Positions 25,834-35,144 of a stretch of DNA of 64,000 nucleotides are shown here, one piece after another. Every line of letters begins with the position of its first letter. The stretch's first letter is position 1. The notes under the pieces were generated by a model. That model was not told where the DNA came from. It did no database searches and saw only the letters and a program-made list of their open reading frames with translations. Made by a program: the position numbers and the translations under genes. The DNA lies in assembly GCF_004363655.1 (NCBI RefSeq), contig NZ_SNZH01000008.1, forward strand, positions 1 through 64,000, read 5' to 3'. Origin of the DNA: Tahibacter aquaticus (GTDB lineage: Bacteria > Pseudomonadota > Gammaproteobacteria > Xanthomonadales > Rhodanobacteraceae).

Positions 25834-28521
25834 GTGCGCAAGTTTTTATACGCCAGCCTGGTGCTGGCCGTTGCCTGGGGTAGTGCCAACGCTGCCGGAC
25901 TTTCGGCAGACAAGACCAAGCTGACCTTCGACGCCCTGGATATGGACCGAGTGGCGCAGGAAGACGGAATCGGCGATGTGAAGGGCTATGGCAAATACCG
26001 TTTTGCCATACCGCACGATGTAAACATCAATACGACTGCCGACGGCCGTTGGGATAGCCGGCCCGGTGGCATGAACGTGTGGACCTTCGAGGTGGAAACG
26101 CCCGACGCCGCCCACCTGAACTTCGGTTTCAATCCGTTCTTCCTGCCCGACGGCGCCAGCCTGGTGATCCAGTCCAAGCGCGGCCTGGACAAGCTCGGCC
26201 CGTTCACCGCGAACAACAACGAAGAAAGCGGCCAGTTCTGGACTGGCGTGCTGCAGGGCGAGTCGGCCGTCATCGAACTGCAGGTGCCGGCCAACCGCAT
26301 GGCCGAGCTGAAGTTCGGCATTGTCCGCGTCGGCCACGGCTACCGCGGCTTCGGCGCCACCGCCAAGCATTGCAAGTCGGGCGCCTGTGAAACCGACGTG
26401 GCCTGCCTGAGCACCGGCGATCCCTGGAACAACCCGCGCCGTTCCGTGGCGGCGTATACCGTCGGCGGCACCGATACCTGTACCGGTTCGCTGGTCAACA
26501 ACACCGCCAACGACAAGCGCATGCTGTTCGCCACGGCGACCCATTGCGGCGTCAACAACAACACCATCGGCGCCACCCTGGTGGCGTACTGGAACTACGA
26601 GTCGGCCACCTGCCGCCGTCCGGGTTCGTCTGCCAGCGGCCAGATCGTGCCGCGGCCGAATACCACCCAGACCGGCGTGCGCTTCCTCGCCCAGACCGCC
26701 AACCCGTTTGCCGGCTCGGCCCCGGCCGGCGACCGTTCCGACTTCACCCTGCTGGAATTCCTGCAGCCGGCCAACGCCGCCTACAACCTGTACTGGGCCG
26801 GCTGGGACCGCCGCAATACCGATCCGGTCTGCTCTGCTCCGGCTGATCCGACCCTGACCACGGGCCTGTGCGCCTCCATCCACCATCCGAACGTGGATGA
26901 AAAGCGCATCACCTTCGTCGAAGCCACCATGCAGACCGGCAATATCTCCGGCGCCAGCGGCGTGCACTGGCATCCGTTCTGGGACCCGACCCCGCCCAAC
27001 CTGCCGAACTTCCCGGCCGGCGCGGCGCTGACCCCCAGCGTGACCGAGCCCGGCAGCTCCGGCTCGCCGCTGTATAACGCCAGCCAGCGCCTGATCGGCG
27101 TGCTGTCGGGCGGTCCTTCCGCCTGCGGTTCCACCGGCGCCAACCTGTCCGACTTCTACGGCAAGCTCGCCCATGCCTGGGACGGCCTGGGCACCACGAC
27201 CACGGCGGTGAAGAGCTACCTCGACCCGGGCGGCACCAATCCCGACTTCATCGACGGCCGCGGCGAATGCACCGCACCGGCCCAGCCGACCGCGGTCACC
27301 GCCACGGCGACTGCGCCGAACGCGATCACCGTCGCCTGGACGCCGGCTGCCGGCATCACCACCTATCGCATCTTCCGCGCCAGCGGCGGCTGCCCCGGCA
27401 CCAACTACACGCAGATCGCCGAGGTCACCTCGGGCTCCAGCTATGTCGACACCACCGTATCGGGCGGCAGCACGTACAGCTACAAGGTCAGCTCGCGCGA
27501 CACCGTGCAGCCTTGCGATTCGGCCCAGAGCGACTGCGTCAGCGCCGTCGCCACCGGCGTCTGCAGCCTGGCACCGAGCTTTGCCGGCGCTACCAGCGCG
27601 ACCACGGCCGGCACGGCCAGCTGCGCGGTCAACGTGAACTGGGCGGCGGCCACGCCGAACTGCGGCGGGGGCGGGCAGATCCGCTACAACGTCTACCGCT
27701 CGCTCAGCGCCGGTTTCACGCCGTCGGCGGCGAACCTGCTGCAGGGTTGTGTCACCGGCACCAGCTATACCGACAGCGCGGTCAGCGGCGCCAACACCTA
27801 CCACTACGTAGTGCATGCGGAAGACTCTTCCGGTACCGGCAGCGGTACCTGTGCCGCCGGCCTGGAAGACACCAACACCGTGCAGAAGTCGGCCCAGCCG
27901 GCCGGCCCGGACACCAACGCGTTCAGCGACGACGCCGAAGCCGGCCTGGCCCAGTGGACGGTTGCCGGTACCGGCGGCGGCGCCAACTTCGCCCAGGTGA
28001 CGACGCAGGCACATTCGCCGGCCAATTCCTTCTTCGTGCCCGATCCGGACGTGGTCAGCGACCGCACCATGACCATGACCAACGCCGTTGCCGTACCCGC
28101 GGCCGCTGGCACCACGCTGGAATTCTGGCTGCGCTACTTCAACGAGCTGAACTACGACGGCACCCTGCTGGAGTACTCGCTCGACGACGGTACTACCTGG
28201 ACCGACATCCTTGCCGCCCAGGGCAGCGTGCCGGCCGATCCGAACCGCTTCATCACCGGCGGCTACAACGCCACCATGAATGCCGCCAGCGCCTGGGGTG
28301 CACGCACCTCCTGGCACGGCGACTTCAGCACGGCCTGGCTGCGCTCCAGCGTCAACCTGAGTGCGTTCGCCGGTACCTCGGCCAAGTTCCGCTTCCACTT
28401 CAAGAGCGACTCGTCGGTGACGCGCCTGGGCTTCTGGGTCGACGATATTCGCCTCTACTACGGCAGTGCCTGCACCTCGGGCCTGCCTGATGTGATCTTC
28501 GCCAACGGCTTCCAGCCGTAA
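25834..28521 (+). CDS. Secreted trypsin-fold protease, lysyl-endopeptidase-like, with fibronectin-type and C-terminal accessory domains
   Basis: 895 residues from a GTG at 25834 preceded by GGGAG at good spacing; the signal peptide (KFLYASLVLAVAWGSANA) supports this over longer frames. After a propeptide-like region (residues 20-180) comes an S1 protease domain with ATHCG (His237), SDFTLLEF (Asp303) and VTEPGSSGSPLYN (Ser409), close in motif order to Achromobacter lysyl endopeptidase. Two fibronectin-type-III-like modules follow (about 475-690), then a jelly-roll module (about 700-880: DDAEAGLAQW, FWLRYFNELNYDGTLLEYSLDDG, GFWVDDIRLYYG). The chain ends GLPDVIFANGFQP, a short motif also seen in the protein at 60300. 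It is expected outside the cell as a scavenging protease; Lys specificity is inferred. Confidence 0.87.
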   Translation: MRKFLYASLVLAVAWGSANAAGLSADKTKLTFDALDMDRVAQEDGIGDVKGYGKYRFAIPHDVNINTTADGRWDSRPGGMNVWTFEVETPDAAHLNFGFNPFFLPDGASLVIQSKRGLDKLGPFTANNNEESGQFWTGVLQGESAVIELQVPANRMAELKFGIVRVGHGYRGFGATAKHCKSGACETDVACLSTGDPWNNPRRSVAAYTVGGTDTCTGSLVNNTANDKRMLFATATHCGVNNNTIGATLVAYWNYESATCRRPGSSASGQIVPRPNTTQTGVRFLAQTANPFAGSAPAGDRSDFTLLEFLQPANAAYNLYWAGWDRRNTDPVCSAPADPTLTTGLCASIHHPNVDEKRITFVEATMQTGNISGASGVHWHPFWDPTPPNLPNFPAGAALTPSVTEPGSSGSPLYNASQRLIGVLSGGPSACGSTGANLSDFYGKLAHAWDGLGTTTTAVKSYLDPGGTNPDFIDGRGECTAPAQPTAVTATATAPNAITVAWTPAAGITTYRIFRASGGCPGTNYTQIAEVTSGSSYVDTTVSGGSTYSYKVSSRDTVQPCDSAQSDCVSAVATGVCSLAPSFAGATSATTAGTASCAVNVNWAAATPNCGGGGQIRYNVYRSLSAGFTPSAANLLQGCVTGTSYTDSAVSGANTYHYVVHAEDSSGTGSGTCAAGLEDTNTVQKSAQPAGPDTNAFSDDAEAGLAQWTVAGTGGGANFAQVTTQAHSPANSFFVPDPDVVSDRTMTMTNAVAVPAAAGTTLEFWLRYFNELNYDGTLLEYSLDDGTTWTDILAAQGSVPADPNRFITGGYNATMNAASAWGARTSWHGDFSTAWLRSSVNLSAFAGTSAKFRFHFKSDSSVTRLGFWVDDIRLYYGSACTSGLPDVIFANGFQP

Positions 28522-28530
28522 CCGCGACGC

Positions 28531-28555
28531 CGCAGCCGGCCTTGTGCCGGCTGCG
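28531..28555. terminator. Hairpin downstream of the protease gene
   Basis: Ten-bp perfect arms CGCAGCCGGC / GCCGGCTGCG with a five-base loop, ten bases after the stop. It has no T-run and acts with the next hairpin. Confidence 0.6.
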
Positions 28556-28584
28556 GCAAGCGGTGCAACGCAGTGTGCGAACGG

Positions 28585-28612
28585 CGGCGGGCTTTGGCCC
28601 GCCGTTTTTTTT
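28585..28612 (+). terminator. Intrinsic terminator of the protease gene
   Basis: Eight-bp stem CGGCGGGC / GCCCGCCG with a TTTG loop followed by eight T (28605-28612). Confidence 0.9.
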
Positions 28613-28687
28613 GCACTTATGAAACCCGGCCATGCAGGGGCGCACAGTCGCGCAATCGCCGCGGGAATCTGCTTGAATCGGCAGTCC

Positions 28688-31549
28688 ATGACCGCGCCCG
28701 CCCATTCCTTCGCCGATTTCCTCGAATCGCGCTACGCCCACCTGCTGGCCCGCTGCCGCGAGGCCGGCGTGCCGTTCTATGACGACGCCGGCGTGGCCGA
28801 ACAACTGCAGCGCGTGCTGCTGGCCAGCGATTTCGCCTATGACTGCTTCTCCCGCGCACCGGCCCTGCTCGCGCCCGATGCACTGATGCTGATGAGCGAC
28901 CCGCGCCCGGCCGATGCCCGCGCCTGGCAGGTCGATGCCGCCGAACGCGACGAGGCGCGCCAGATGGCGCTGCTGCGGCGCTTCCGCAAGCGCGAGGCGC
29001 TGCGCCTTATCTGGCGCGACGTGAACGGCCTGGACGAAGTGGCCGACACGCTGGCCGGTTCCACCGCGCTGGCCGAATCCTGCATCGAATCGGCCCTGCG
29101 CTATGCGGAAACCCATCTCGGCGTGCGCCACGGCCTGCCGCGCGATGCCAAGGGCAAGCCGCAGCGCCTGGTGGTACTGGGCCTGGGCAAGCTCGGCGGC
29201 GGCGAACTGAATTTCTCCTCCGACGTCGACCTCATCCTCGCCTACGCCGAAAACGGCCAGACCGACGGGGCGCGCGCTGTCGACAACGAAGCCTTCTTCG
29301 CCAAGGTCGGCCAGCAGATGGTGAAGCTGCTGGCCGAGGTCAGCGTCGACGGCTACGTCTACCGCGTCGACCTGCGCCTGCGCCCGTTCGGCAATGCCGG
29401 CCGTGTCGCCCTGTCCTTCGCCGCGATGGAACAGTACTACCAGCGCGAAGGCCGCAACTGGGAACGCTATGCCTGGATCAAGGCGCGCCCGGTCGCCGGT
29501 GACCTCGCCGCCGGCAAGCGCCTGTGCGAAACGCTGCGGCCCTTCGTCTACCGGCGCTACCTCGATTACACCGCCTTCGGCGGCCTGCGCGAAATGAAGG
29601 CGCTGATCGACGCGGAAGTCGCGCGCAAAGACCTTACCGACAATCTGAAGCTCGGCCCCGGCGGTATTCGCGAAATCGAATTCATTGTGCAATTGTTGCA
29701 AATGATCCGAGGCGGCCGCGAACCCAGCCTGCGCGTGCGCGGCCTGTTGCCCGGCCTGGATGCCTGCGAACAACTCGGCGTTCTGGAAAAAGCGCGTGCG
29801 CAGGCCCTGCGCCGCAGCTATCTGTTCCTGCGCCGGGCGGAAAACCGCCTGCAGATGCTGCGCGACGAACAGACCCATGCGCTGCCGGCCGATGCGGTGC
29901 TGGTCGAACGCATCGCCCAGGGGCTCGACTACGCCGACACCGCCGCCTTCGCCGCTGCGCTGGCGCAGGAACGCGACAGTGTCGCCGAAGAATTCCGCAA
30001 CTTGCTCGCGCCGCTGGACAAGGGCGGCACCTCGCTCACGCCCGACAGCTGGATACAGCTGTGGCGCGCGCTGGAACGCGACGGCGGCGACGCCAGCGAC
30101 CTGGCCACGGCCGGCTTCGTCCCCGCCGAACCCGTGCGCGAAGCGCTGCTCGGCCTGACCCGCTCGCCGGCCGTGCGCAGCATGGCCAGCGGCTCGCGTG
30201 AGCGCTTCGACCGCCTGATGCCGCAACTGCTGCAGGCCGCCGCCGCCAGCCGTGCGCCGGCCGCCTGCCTGGAACGCCTGGTACGCCTGCTACACGCCAT
30301 CGTGCGCCGTGCCGCCTATCTGGTTCTGCTGGACGAACAGGCCGGCGCGCGCCGCCGCCTGATTGCCCTGTTCGCCGACAGCGCCTGGCTGGCCGAACGC
30401 GTGATCGCGCATCCGCTGCTGATCGACGACCTGTTCGATCCGCGCCTCGACGCCGTACCCATCGACCGCAGCGCCATCGAAACCGAGATCGTGCGCCGCG
30501 TTGCCACGCTCGAACAGAACGACCCCGACCCCGAAGCCGAAATCGAGCTGCTGCAGGAACTCAAGCACAGCCTGGGCTTTCGTCTCGGCCTGGCCTTCCT
30601 CGGCCGTCGCGCCGATGCAGTCGCCACCTCGCGCCGCCTGGCCGTGCTGGCCGAAACCATCGTCGCCACCGTACTCGCCCATGCCGAACGCGATGCCATC
30701 CGCCAGCACGGCCGCCTGCCCGGCCATATCGGCAGCGGCTCGGGCCTGGCCATCGTCGGCTACGGCTCGCTGGGGGCAGCGGAACTCGGCTTCGCGTCCG
30801 ACCTGGACCTGGTCTTTCTCTACGACGAAGCCCTGGGTTCAGTGGAAAGCGACGGCGCCAAGCCGCTGGACGGCCAGCGCTACTACGCCCGCATCGCCCA
30901 GCGCGTTGTGCATTTGTTGACAACCATGACCCGCGCCGGCCGCCTCTACGAAGTCGACGTGCGCCTGCGCCCCGATGGCGGCAAGGGCCTGCTCGTCACC
31001 AGCGTGCAAGGGTTCGCCGACTACCAGCGCGAACGCGCCTGGAACTGGGAACACCAGGCACTGGTGCGCTCGCGCCTGCTGGCCGGCGACACGCCGCTGG
31101 CGCGGCGCTTCGCCCAGGCGCGTGCCGCGGTGCTGGGACAAGAACGCGAAACCGCGGCGGTCTGCACCCACGTCGCCAGCATGCGCGCACGCTGGCGCGC
31201 CGAGCGCGATCGCTCGAATGCGGCCGAGCTGGACCTGAAGCAAGGCGCCGGTGCGCTGCTGGATATCGAATTTTTGCTGCAGGCACTGGTATTGGCGCAT
31301 GCATCGCGCTTTCCGGCGTTATTGCAGGTCAGCGACAGCGCGAGCCTGATTCGCGTGGCGGCAACGCACGCCTTGCTCGCGCCCGAGCAGGCCGATGCAC
31401 TGGCGCGGGCGCATGCGACGCTGCTCGATGCGGCGCTGACCTGCACGCTGGATGCGCGCTCGCGCATTGCGCCGCGCAATGCCTTGCTCGATGCGGCCGT
31501 TGCCGATGTATTGGGCGTGGCGCGGGCGGTGGGGCTGGCATTTGGCTGA
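28688..31549 (+). CDS. glnE: Bifunctional glutamine synthetase adenylyltransferase / adenylyl-removing enzyme
   Basis: 953 residues from ATG 28688 (MTAPAHSFADFLESRYAHLL); a longer in-frame start would run into the terminator upstream. Two nucleotidyltransferase domains are visible: residues about 165-270 (LGLGKLGGGELNFSSDVDLI, then VDLRLRPFG) and about 690-790 (VGYGSLGAAELGFASDLDLVFLYD, then VDVRLRPDG). They are joined by helical bundles. The N-terminal domain removes AMP from, and the C-terminal one adds AMP to, glutamine synthetase in response to PII and glutamine. Length matches the family (about 945). All catalytic GS-x10-DxD signatures are intact. It stands alone; cytoplasmic. Confidence 0.96.
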   Translation: MTAPAHSFADFLESRYAHLLARCREAGVPFYDDAGVAEQLQRVLLASDFAYDCFSRAPALLAPDALMLMSDPRPADARAWQVDAAERDEARQMALLRRFRKREALRLIWRDVNGLDEVADTLAGSTALAESCIESALRYAETHLGVRHGLPRDAKGKPQRLVVLGLGKLGGGELNFSSDVDLILAYAENGQTDGARAVDNEAFFAKVGQQMVKLLAEVSVDGYVYRVDLRLRPFGNAGRVALSFAAMEQYYQREGRNWERYAWIKARPVAGDLAAGKRLCETLRPFVYRRYLDYTAFGGLREMKALIDAEVARKDLTDNLKLGPGGIREIEFIVQLLQMIRGGREPSLRVRGLLPGLDACEQLGVLEKARAQALRRSYLFLRRAENRLQMLRDEQTHALPADAVLVERIAQGLDYADTAAFAAALAQERDSVAEEFRNLLAPLDKGGTSLTPDSWIQLWRALERDGGDASDLATAGFVPAEPVREALLGLTRSPAVRSMASGSRERFDRLMPQLLQAAAASRAPAACLERLVRLLHAIVRRAAYLVLLDEQAGARRRLIALFADSAWLAERVIAHPLLIDDLFDPRLDAVPIDRSAIETEIVRRVATLEQNDPDPEAEIELLQELKHSLGFRLGLAFLGRRADAVATSRRLAVLAETIVATVLAHAERDAIRQHGRLPGHIGSGSGLAIVGYGSLGAAELGFASDLDLVFLYDEALGSVESDGAKPLDGQRYYARIAQRVVHLLTTMTRAGRLYEVDVRLRPDGGKGLLVTSVQGFADYQRERAWNWEHQALVRSRLLAGDTPLARRFAQARAAVLGQERETAAVCTHVASMRARWRAERDRSNAAELDLKQGAGALLDIEFLLQALVLAHASRFPALLQVSDSASLIRVAATHALLAPEQADALARAHATLLDAALTCTLDARSRIAPRNALLDAAVADVLGVARAVGLAFG

Positions 31550-32200
31550 GGGGCGGGTGTCGCTGCCTAGCGGCGAGCGACACTACGCCGGTCGTGCCCA
31601 GGCCTGTTTTGCCCATCGCTGATCAAAATCTGCCCGACGACGAGTCGGGATAGTCAGCGACGGGATCCAGGCAGTCGATGCGGGGTTCCAGCCAATCGAC
31701 GGTGCCTGAAATTAGCTGTTGCAACGCCGGCCTTTCCCTGGCGCCAAGTAAAAATTGCTCGCGTGAGCTTTGTAGCGGCGCTTGCCGTACGCGCGCTCAA
31801 GCAGACCGATGTGTTGGCGCGCCCCTGCGGCCCTGCCCGTGCTGCCGCTATCTTCTGCCAGCCGCGCCAACCTCGCCTTGCAGGACATGACGCTTCGACG
31901 TGAGCGAGCGCCGGCAGCGGTGCAGCACGACGTCGCTATGCGCAGAAGCCCTGCAAATACCGAAGATTTTTTGCGCTTCGTTTTTTTTCCCCAATGCCAT
32001 TCGCAGGCCCGTTTCGGTGTTTCGTTCCGCCTTCCCGGTCGTTCATCCCTTCGTCGTTGACGGGCCAGCGGGTGGGCCGGCTTACTCGACTCGCGTCGAC
32101 GACGCAGGAGTTGCCGGCGCGAGTTCCAGGAAAATGCCGAGTGCGTTTCATGCAGTCCAGCGGCTCTTCACTGCAAACGCTCATTTCAGGAGTAGGGTGT
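31550..32200. other. Long intergenic region with a REP element at its start
   Basis: Apart from the REP at 31557-31586 and a weaker GTAG-headed hairpin near 31773, I see no supported gene or RNA. The distal part (31960-32190) is less GC-rich and has T-runs, and leads into the small exported protein gene, whose promoter it must contain. Confidence 0.5.
31557..31586 (-). repeat. GTAG-headed REP-like hairpin after glnE
   Basis: On the - strand GTAG is followed by GTGTCGCTCGCC - loop - GGCAGCGACAC, an imperfect 11-bp stem with one bulge. It begins eight bases after the glnE stop. Confidence 0.6.
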
Positions 32201-32458
32201 ATGAACCGGAAAATATCCATTGCGCTGCATGTTTCTGCGGTCTTTCTGCTGGGCATTTCCTCTGGCGCGGCGTTCGCAGAACCCTGCCACGCCGAGCGTC
32301 TCGCCATGGAAGGCGCAGACCTCAATGCCACCGCCATTTGCTCGGGACCACCCACAGAAGAGCAATTGCGCGCCTGCTACTACGCCTATGGCGTGTACTC
32401 GGTGATGGCCAATCAGTACCAGCAATGCATGGCCTACGAACATCAGGGCCCTCTCTAA
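32201..32458 (+). CDS. Small exported cysteine-containing protein, unknown function
   Basis: 85 residues from an ATG with a good AGGAG site (32188-32192). MNRKISIALHVSAVFLLGISSGAAFA is a textbook signal peptide, leaving a mature chain of about 59 residues: EPCHAERLAMEGADLNATAICSGPPTEEQLRACYYAYGVYSV, then QQCMAYEHQGPL. The mature protein has four cysteines, enough for two disulfides, and is helical in character. I do not recognise a family. The strong start signals and a hairpin terminator 100 bases after the stop support a real monocistronic gene. Confidence 0.65.
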   Translation: MNRKISIALHVSAVFLLGISSGAAFAEPCHAERLAMEGADLNATAICSGPPTEEQLRACYYAYGVYSVMANQYQQCMAYEHQGPL

Positions 32459-32815
32459 GGCCGCTTCGAACGACCCCGCACTCCCTCATGCTCATGGCCG
32501 AAGACGGTTTCGTCGTCGGGATCGAGCATCGGGGATGGTTGTTTGAAACGAAAAGCAGAGCAAAGGCCGCTATTGCGGCCTTTGCTACCTTCAGAAAACG
32601 TCCTGTGGACGCGGCGCATCTTCGACACCTTCCACTGTGCGGACAGCGCTATCTGTTTTCGGGTCTGCGCGCCCATGCGCGTTCCAGCCGCGGGAGAATT
32701 TCGTGGGCCACAGCACGCCATGCAAGTCCACGTTCTCATCGGCCAGGTTCGGCTTCAGAGACGATAGATAGATTTTCCCGCAGTTTTCCAGCAGCCCATG
32801 CTTCATCCACATCAC
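32459..32815. other. Intergenic region between convergent genes
   Basis: Contains the hairpin at 32560-32585. Short open frames on both strands lack ribosome sites and recognisable products; I see no gene here. Confidence 0.5.
32560..32585. terminator. Hairpin terminator between convergent genes
   Basis: Eleven-bp perfect stem GCAAAGGCCGC / GCGGCCTTTGC around TATT. The A-rich left flank gives a T-rich 3' end on the - strand; on the + side only TTTGCT follows. It can serve both convergent genes. Confidence 0.6.
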
Positions 32816-33805
32816 TTATATGGCTCCCCGCCGGCGCCGTCTCACCTCGTCCGCAATGGTCCGCGTTTCGCGCAACGGCTCCGGTCTGGACTGCTTTGCC
32901 GGCTGTCCCAGCATCTGCACATGTCCACTTTCAAATAACGCTGCATGCAGCCGCCCCAGCTTGCCCCGCGCCGGCTGCGGCAACCATGTCGTCACCGGCA
33001 CGCCGACCGCACAGGCTTCCGACAGCATGTTCACCGAATCCGGCGTGACGAAGATCGAATCGGCACTGGCGAGAAAGCCTGCATACGGATTCGGCCCGTC
33101 GTCCGGCCCGCTCCAGAACACGCCGGGCAGCCTGGCGAACGCGCTGCGCAGGAAATCGACCAGCACCGTCGGTGTGCGGCGCGAGGTGCTGACCATGAAG
33201 CTGCCGCCGTGCTTCGCATGCTTCTTTGCCAATGCCTCGACCACGCTGACGCAATACTGCGTGTCGATATCGACCGCGCTGGTGCGGGCACCGAACAATA
33301 CCGCGCGGCGTGGCGAGGGCAGGCGGGCCAGGTCGGGAAACGCGGCCGCGCCATCGGCCAGCCAGGCGGCATCGACCGGGTTGAGCGAGCCCAGCGGGTT
33401 GAGCACATTGCTGCCGCGCAGACGGTCGTGCTGCGGGGCGATGACCAGATCGTAATGATGCGGCGCTATACGCGGGTCGAGGATCTGCACGGTGAAGGTG
33501 CGGCCCTGGCTCCACTGGCGCAGGCCACGGGTATACAGCGCGGCGGCGCGGCCGCAGCCGATGGCCAGGGCCGGCCAGGGCGGCACGAACTGGTGGCGCT
33601 GCAAGGCGGGCAGGGCGGATACGGCACCAGCGAGCAGGCGCGGCGCCAGCCAGGACCAGGGCGGCGCGGGCTCAACCTGCCAGACGCGGGTCGCCACAGC
33701 CAGGCTCTCGGCCAGGGCCAGGGCCTGCCGCTCGTTGCCGGCGGCACCGTCGGTTATCACCCAGCACGTCGTCGCTGTTTCCGGCATGATCCGTTTCTGT
33801 GCCAA
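32816..33805 (-). CDS. ELM1/GtrOC1 family protein (mitochondrial-fission ELM1-like, DUF1022)
   Basis: 329 residues (second possible ATG at 33787). The sequence WVITDGAAGNERQALALAESL at the start, CGRAAALYTRGLRQW, DPRIAPHHYDLVIAPQHD in the middle, and the late GPDDGPNPYAGFLASADSIFVTPDSVNMLSEA are characteristic of the DUF1022/ELM1 family, which has a GT-B glycosyltransferase-like fold. In bacteria the role is uncertain; links to cell-surface glycolipid synthesis have been suggested by context elsewhere. No signal peptide is present. It is divergently transcribed from the nitroreductase gene across a 125-base gap that holds both promoters. Confidence 0.85.
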   Translation of the reverse strand: MAQKRIMPETATTCWVITDGAAGNERQALALAESLAVATRVWQVEPAPPWSWLAPRLLAGAVSALPALQRHQFVPPWPALAIGCGRAAALYTRGLRQWSQGRTFTVQILDPRIAPHHYDLVIAPQHDRLRGSNVLNPLGSLNPVDAAWLADGAAAFPDLARLPSPRRAVLFGARTSAVDIDTQYCVSVVEALAKKHAKHGGSFMVSTSRRTPTVLVDFLRSAFARLPGVFWSGPDDGPNPYAGFLASADSIFVTPDSVNMLSEACAVGVPVTTWLPQPARGKLGRLHAALFESGHVQMLGQPAKQSRPEPLRETRTIADEVRRRRRGAI

Positions 33806-33930
33806 AGGCCGCGCATTGTAAAGCGCGGTTCACCAATCTGTTTTGGCCTGGCACGATGACCGGCCCCCCACCCACTCTTACACTGCGCGTCCCCAGGATA
33901 GTCGCGGTCGCCCTGCAGGAAACTCATTCA

Positions 33931-34536
33931 ATGCCGCATACGCCTATCGACGCCGCTGCCCTGGACCAGCTGTTCCTGGACGCCCGCACCTTCCGCGGTT
34001 CCGAACGCGCCTGGCTGGACAAGCCGGTCAGCGACGAACAGCTCACGCAGATCTACGACCTGGCCAAGATGGCGCCGACCAGCGCCAACTGTTCGCCGGC
34101 ACGCATCGTCTTCATCCGTTCGGCCGAGGCCAAGGCGCTGCTCAAGCGCACCCTGGACGGCGGCAATATCGAACAGACCATGGCCGCGCCCGTCACGGCG
34201 CTGATCGGCAGCGACCATGCGTTCTATGAACATATGGATCTGCTATTTCCCAACACCGGTGCGCGCTCGTGGTTCGAAGGCAAGCCGGATGTCATTTTCA
34301 ATACGGCTTTCCGCAATGCGTCGCTGCAAGGTGGTTATTTGATTCTTGCGGCGCGCGCGCTGGGCCTGGATTGCGGCCCCATGTCGGGCTTCAACAATGC
34401 CCTGGCCGACGAGTTGTTCTTCCCGGGCAGCCAGGTAAAGTCGAATTTCCTGGTGAATATCGGTTACGGCAATCCGGACGTCTTGAAACCGCGCAACCCA
34501 CGCTTCACGTTCGAGCAGGCCTGCCGCATCGCCTGA
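33931..34536 (+). CDS. RutE-like nitroreductase family protein (malonic semialdehyde reductase type)
   Basis: 201 residues from the ATG at 33931. The whole chain follows the RutE/HadB subgroup of FMN-dependent nitroreductases: LFLDARTFRGSERAWLDKPVSDEQLTQIYDLAKMAPTSANCSPARIVF, then NTAFRNASLQGGYLILAARALGLDCGPMSGFN and a closing NPRFTFEQACRIA. RutE reduces malonic semialdehyde in pyrimidine breakdown, but no other rut gene is nearby, so the physiological substrate here is open. Cytoplasmic FMN enzyme. A YceI gene follows 35 bases later, possibly on the same transcript. Confidence 0.85.
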   Translation: MPHTPIDAAALDQLFLDARTFRGSERAWLDKPVSDEQLTQIYDLAKMAPTSANCSPARIVFIRSAEAKALLKRTLDGGNIEQTMAAPVTALIGSDHAFYEHMDLLFPNTGARSWFEGKPDVIFNTAFRNASLQGGYLILAARALGLDCGPMSGFNNALADELFFPGSQVKSNFLVNIGYGNPDVLKPRNPRFTFEQACRIA

Positions 34537-34571
34537 TGCCCTGCAACGTCGTATACAACGGAGGAATTCCC

Positions 34572-35144
34572 ATGTTTCGCAAGCTCGCTCTCGCCGCCGC
34601 CCTCGCCGCCGCTTCGTTCACCGCCGCCGCTGCGGACAAGTACGAATTCGACGGCGGTCATACCAATGTCGTGTTCAGCTGGAACCACTTCGGCCTGTCC
34701 AACCCGTCGGCCCGCTTCGCCAAGATCGAAGGCGAACTGCTGCTGGATACCGCCGACCTGACCAAGTCATCGGTCTCGGTCACCCTGCCCATCGACAGCA
34801 TCCAGACCGACGTGCCCAAGTTCGACGAACATCTGCGCAGCGCCGATTTCTTCGACCTGGCCAAGTTCCCCACCGCCACCTTCAAGAGCAGCAAGGTCGA
34901 GAAGGCCGGCGACAACAAGCTGAAAGTCAGCGGCGACCTGACCATCCACGGCGTGACCAAGCCGGCCGTGCTCGACGTCACCGTGAACAAGATCGGCGAA
35001 CACCCGATGTCGAAGAAGCCGGCCGCCGGCTTCGATGCCAGCACCACGATCAAGCGCTCCGACTTCGGCATCGGCAAGTACGTGCCGAACGTGAGCGACG
35101 AAGTGAAGATCCAGATCACCACGGAAACGAAGAAGGCCGGCTGA
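34572..35144 (+). CDS. YceI family periplasmic lipid-binding protein
   Basis: 190 residues with a strong GGAGG site. A signal peptide (MFRKLALAAALAAASFTAAAA) precedes a lipocalin-like YceI barrel: YEFDGGHTNVVFSWNHFGLSNP, SADFFDLAKFPTATFKS, VSGDLTIHGVTKPAVLDVTV and FGIGKYVPNVSDEVKI are the family hallmarks. YceI proteins bind isoprenoid-type lipids in a hydrophobic pocket and are often base- or stress-induced. Length is typical (about 190). It lies 35 bases downstream of the nitroreductase and is followed by a hairpin terminator. Confidence 0.92.
   Translation: MFRKLALAAALAAASFTAAAADKYEFDGGHTNVVFSWNHFGLSNPSARFAKIEGELLLDTADLTKSSVSVTLPIDSIQTDVPKFDEHLRSADFFDLAKFPTATFKSSKVEKAGDNKLKVSGDLTIHGVTKPAVLDVTVNKIGEHPMSKKPAAGFDASTTIKRSDFGIGKYVPNVSDEVKIQITTETKKAG

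Noticed and set aside
31678-33048. Overlapping open frames in the glnE-ELM1 interval (up to 382 codons)
   Set aside because: Only the 85-residue exported protein has a ribosome site, signal peptide and plausible composition; the rest are chance frames or antisense to the ELM1-family gene.
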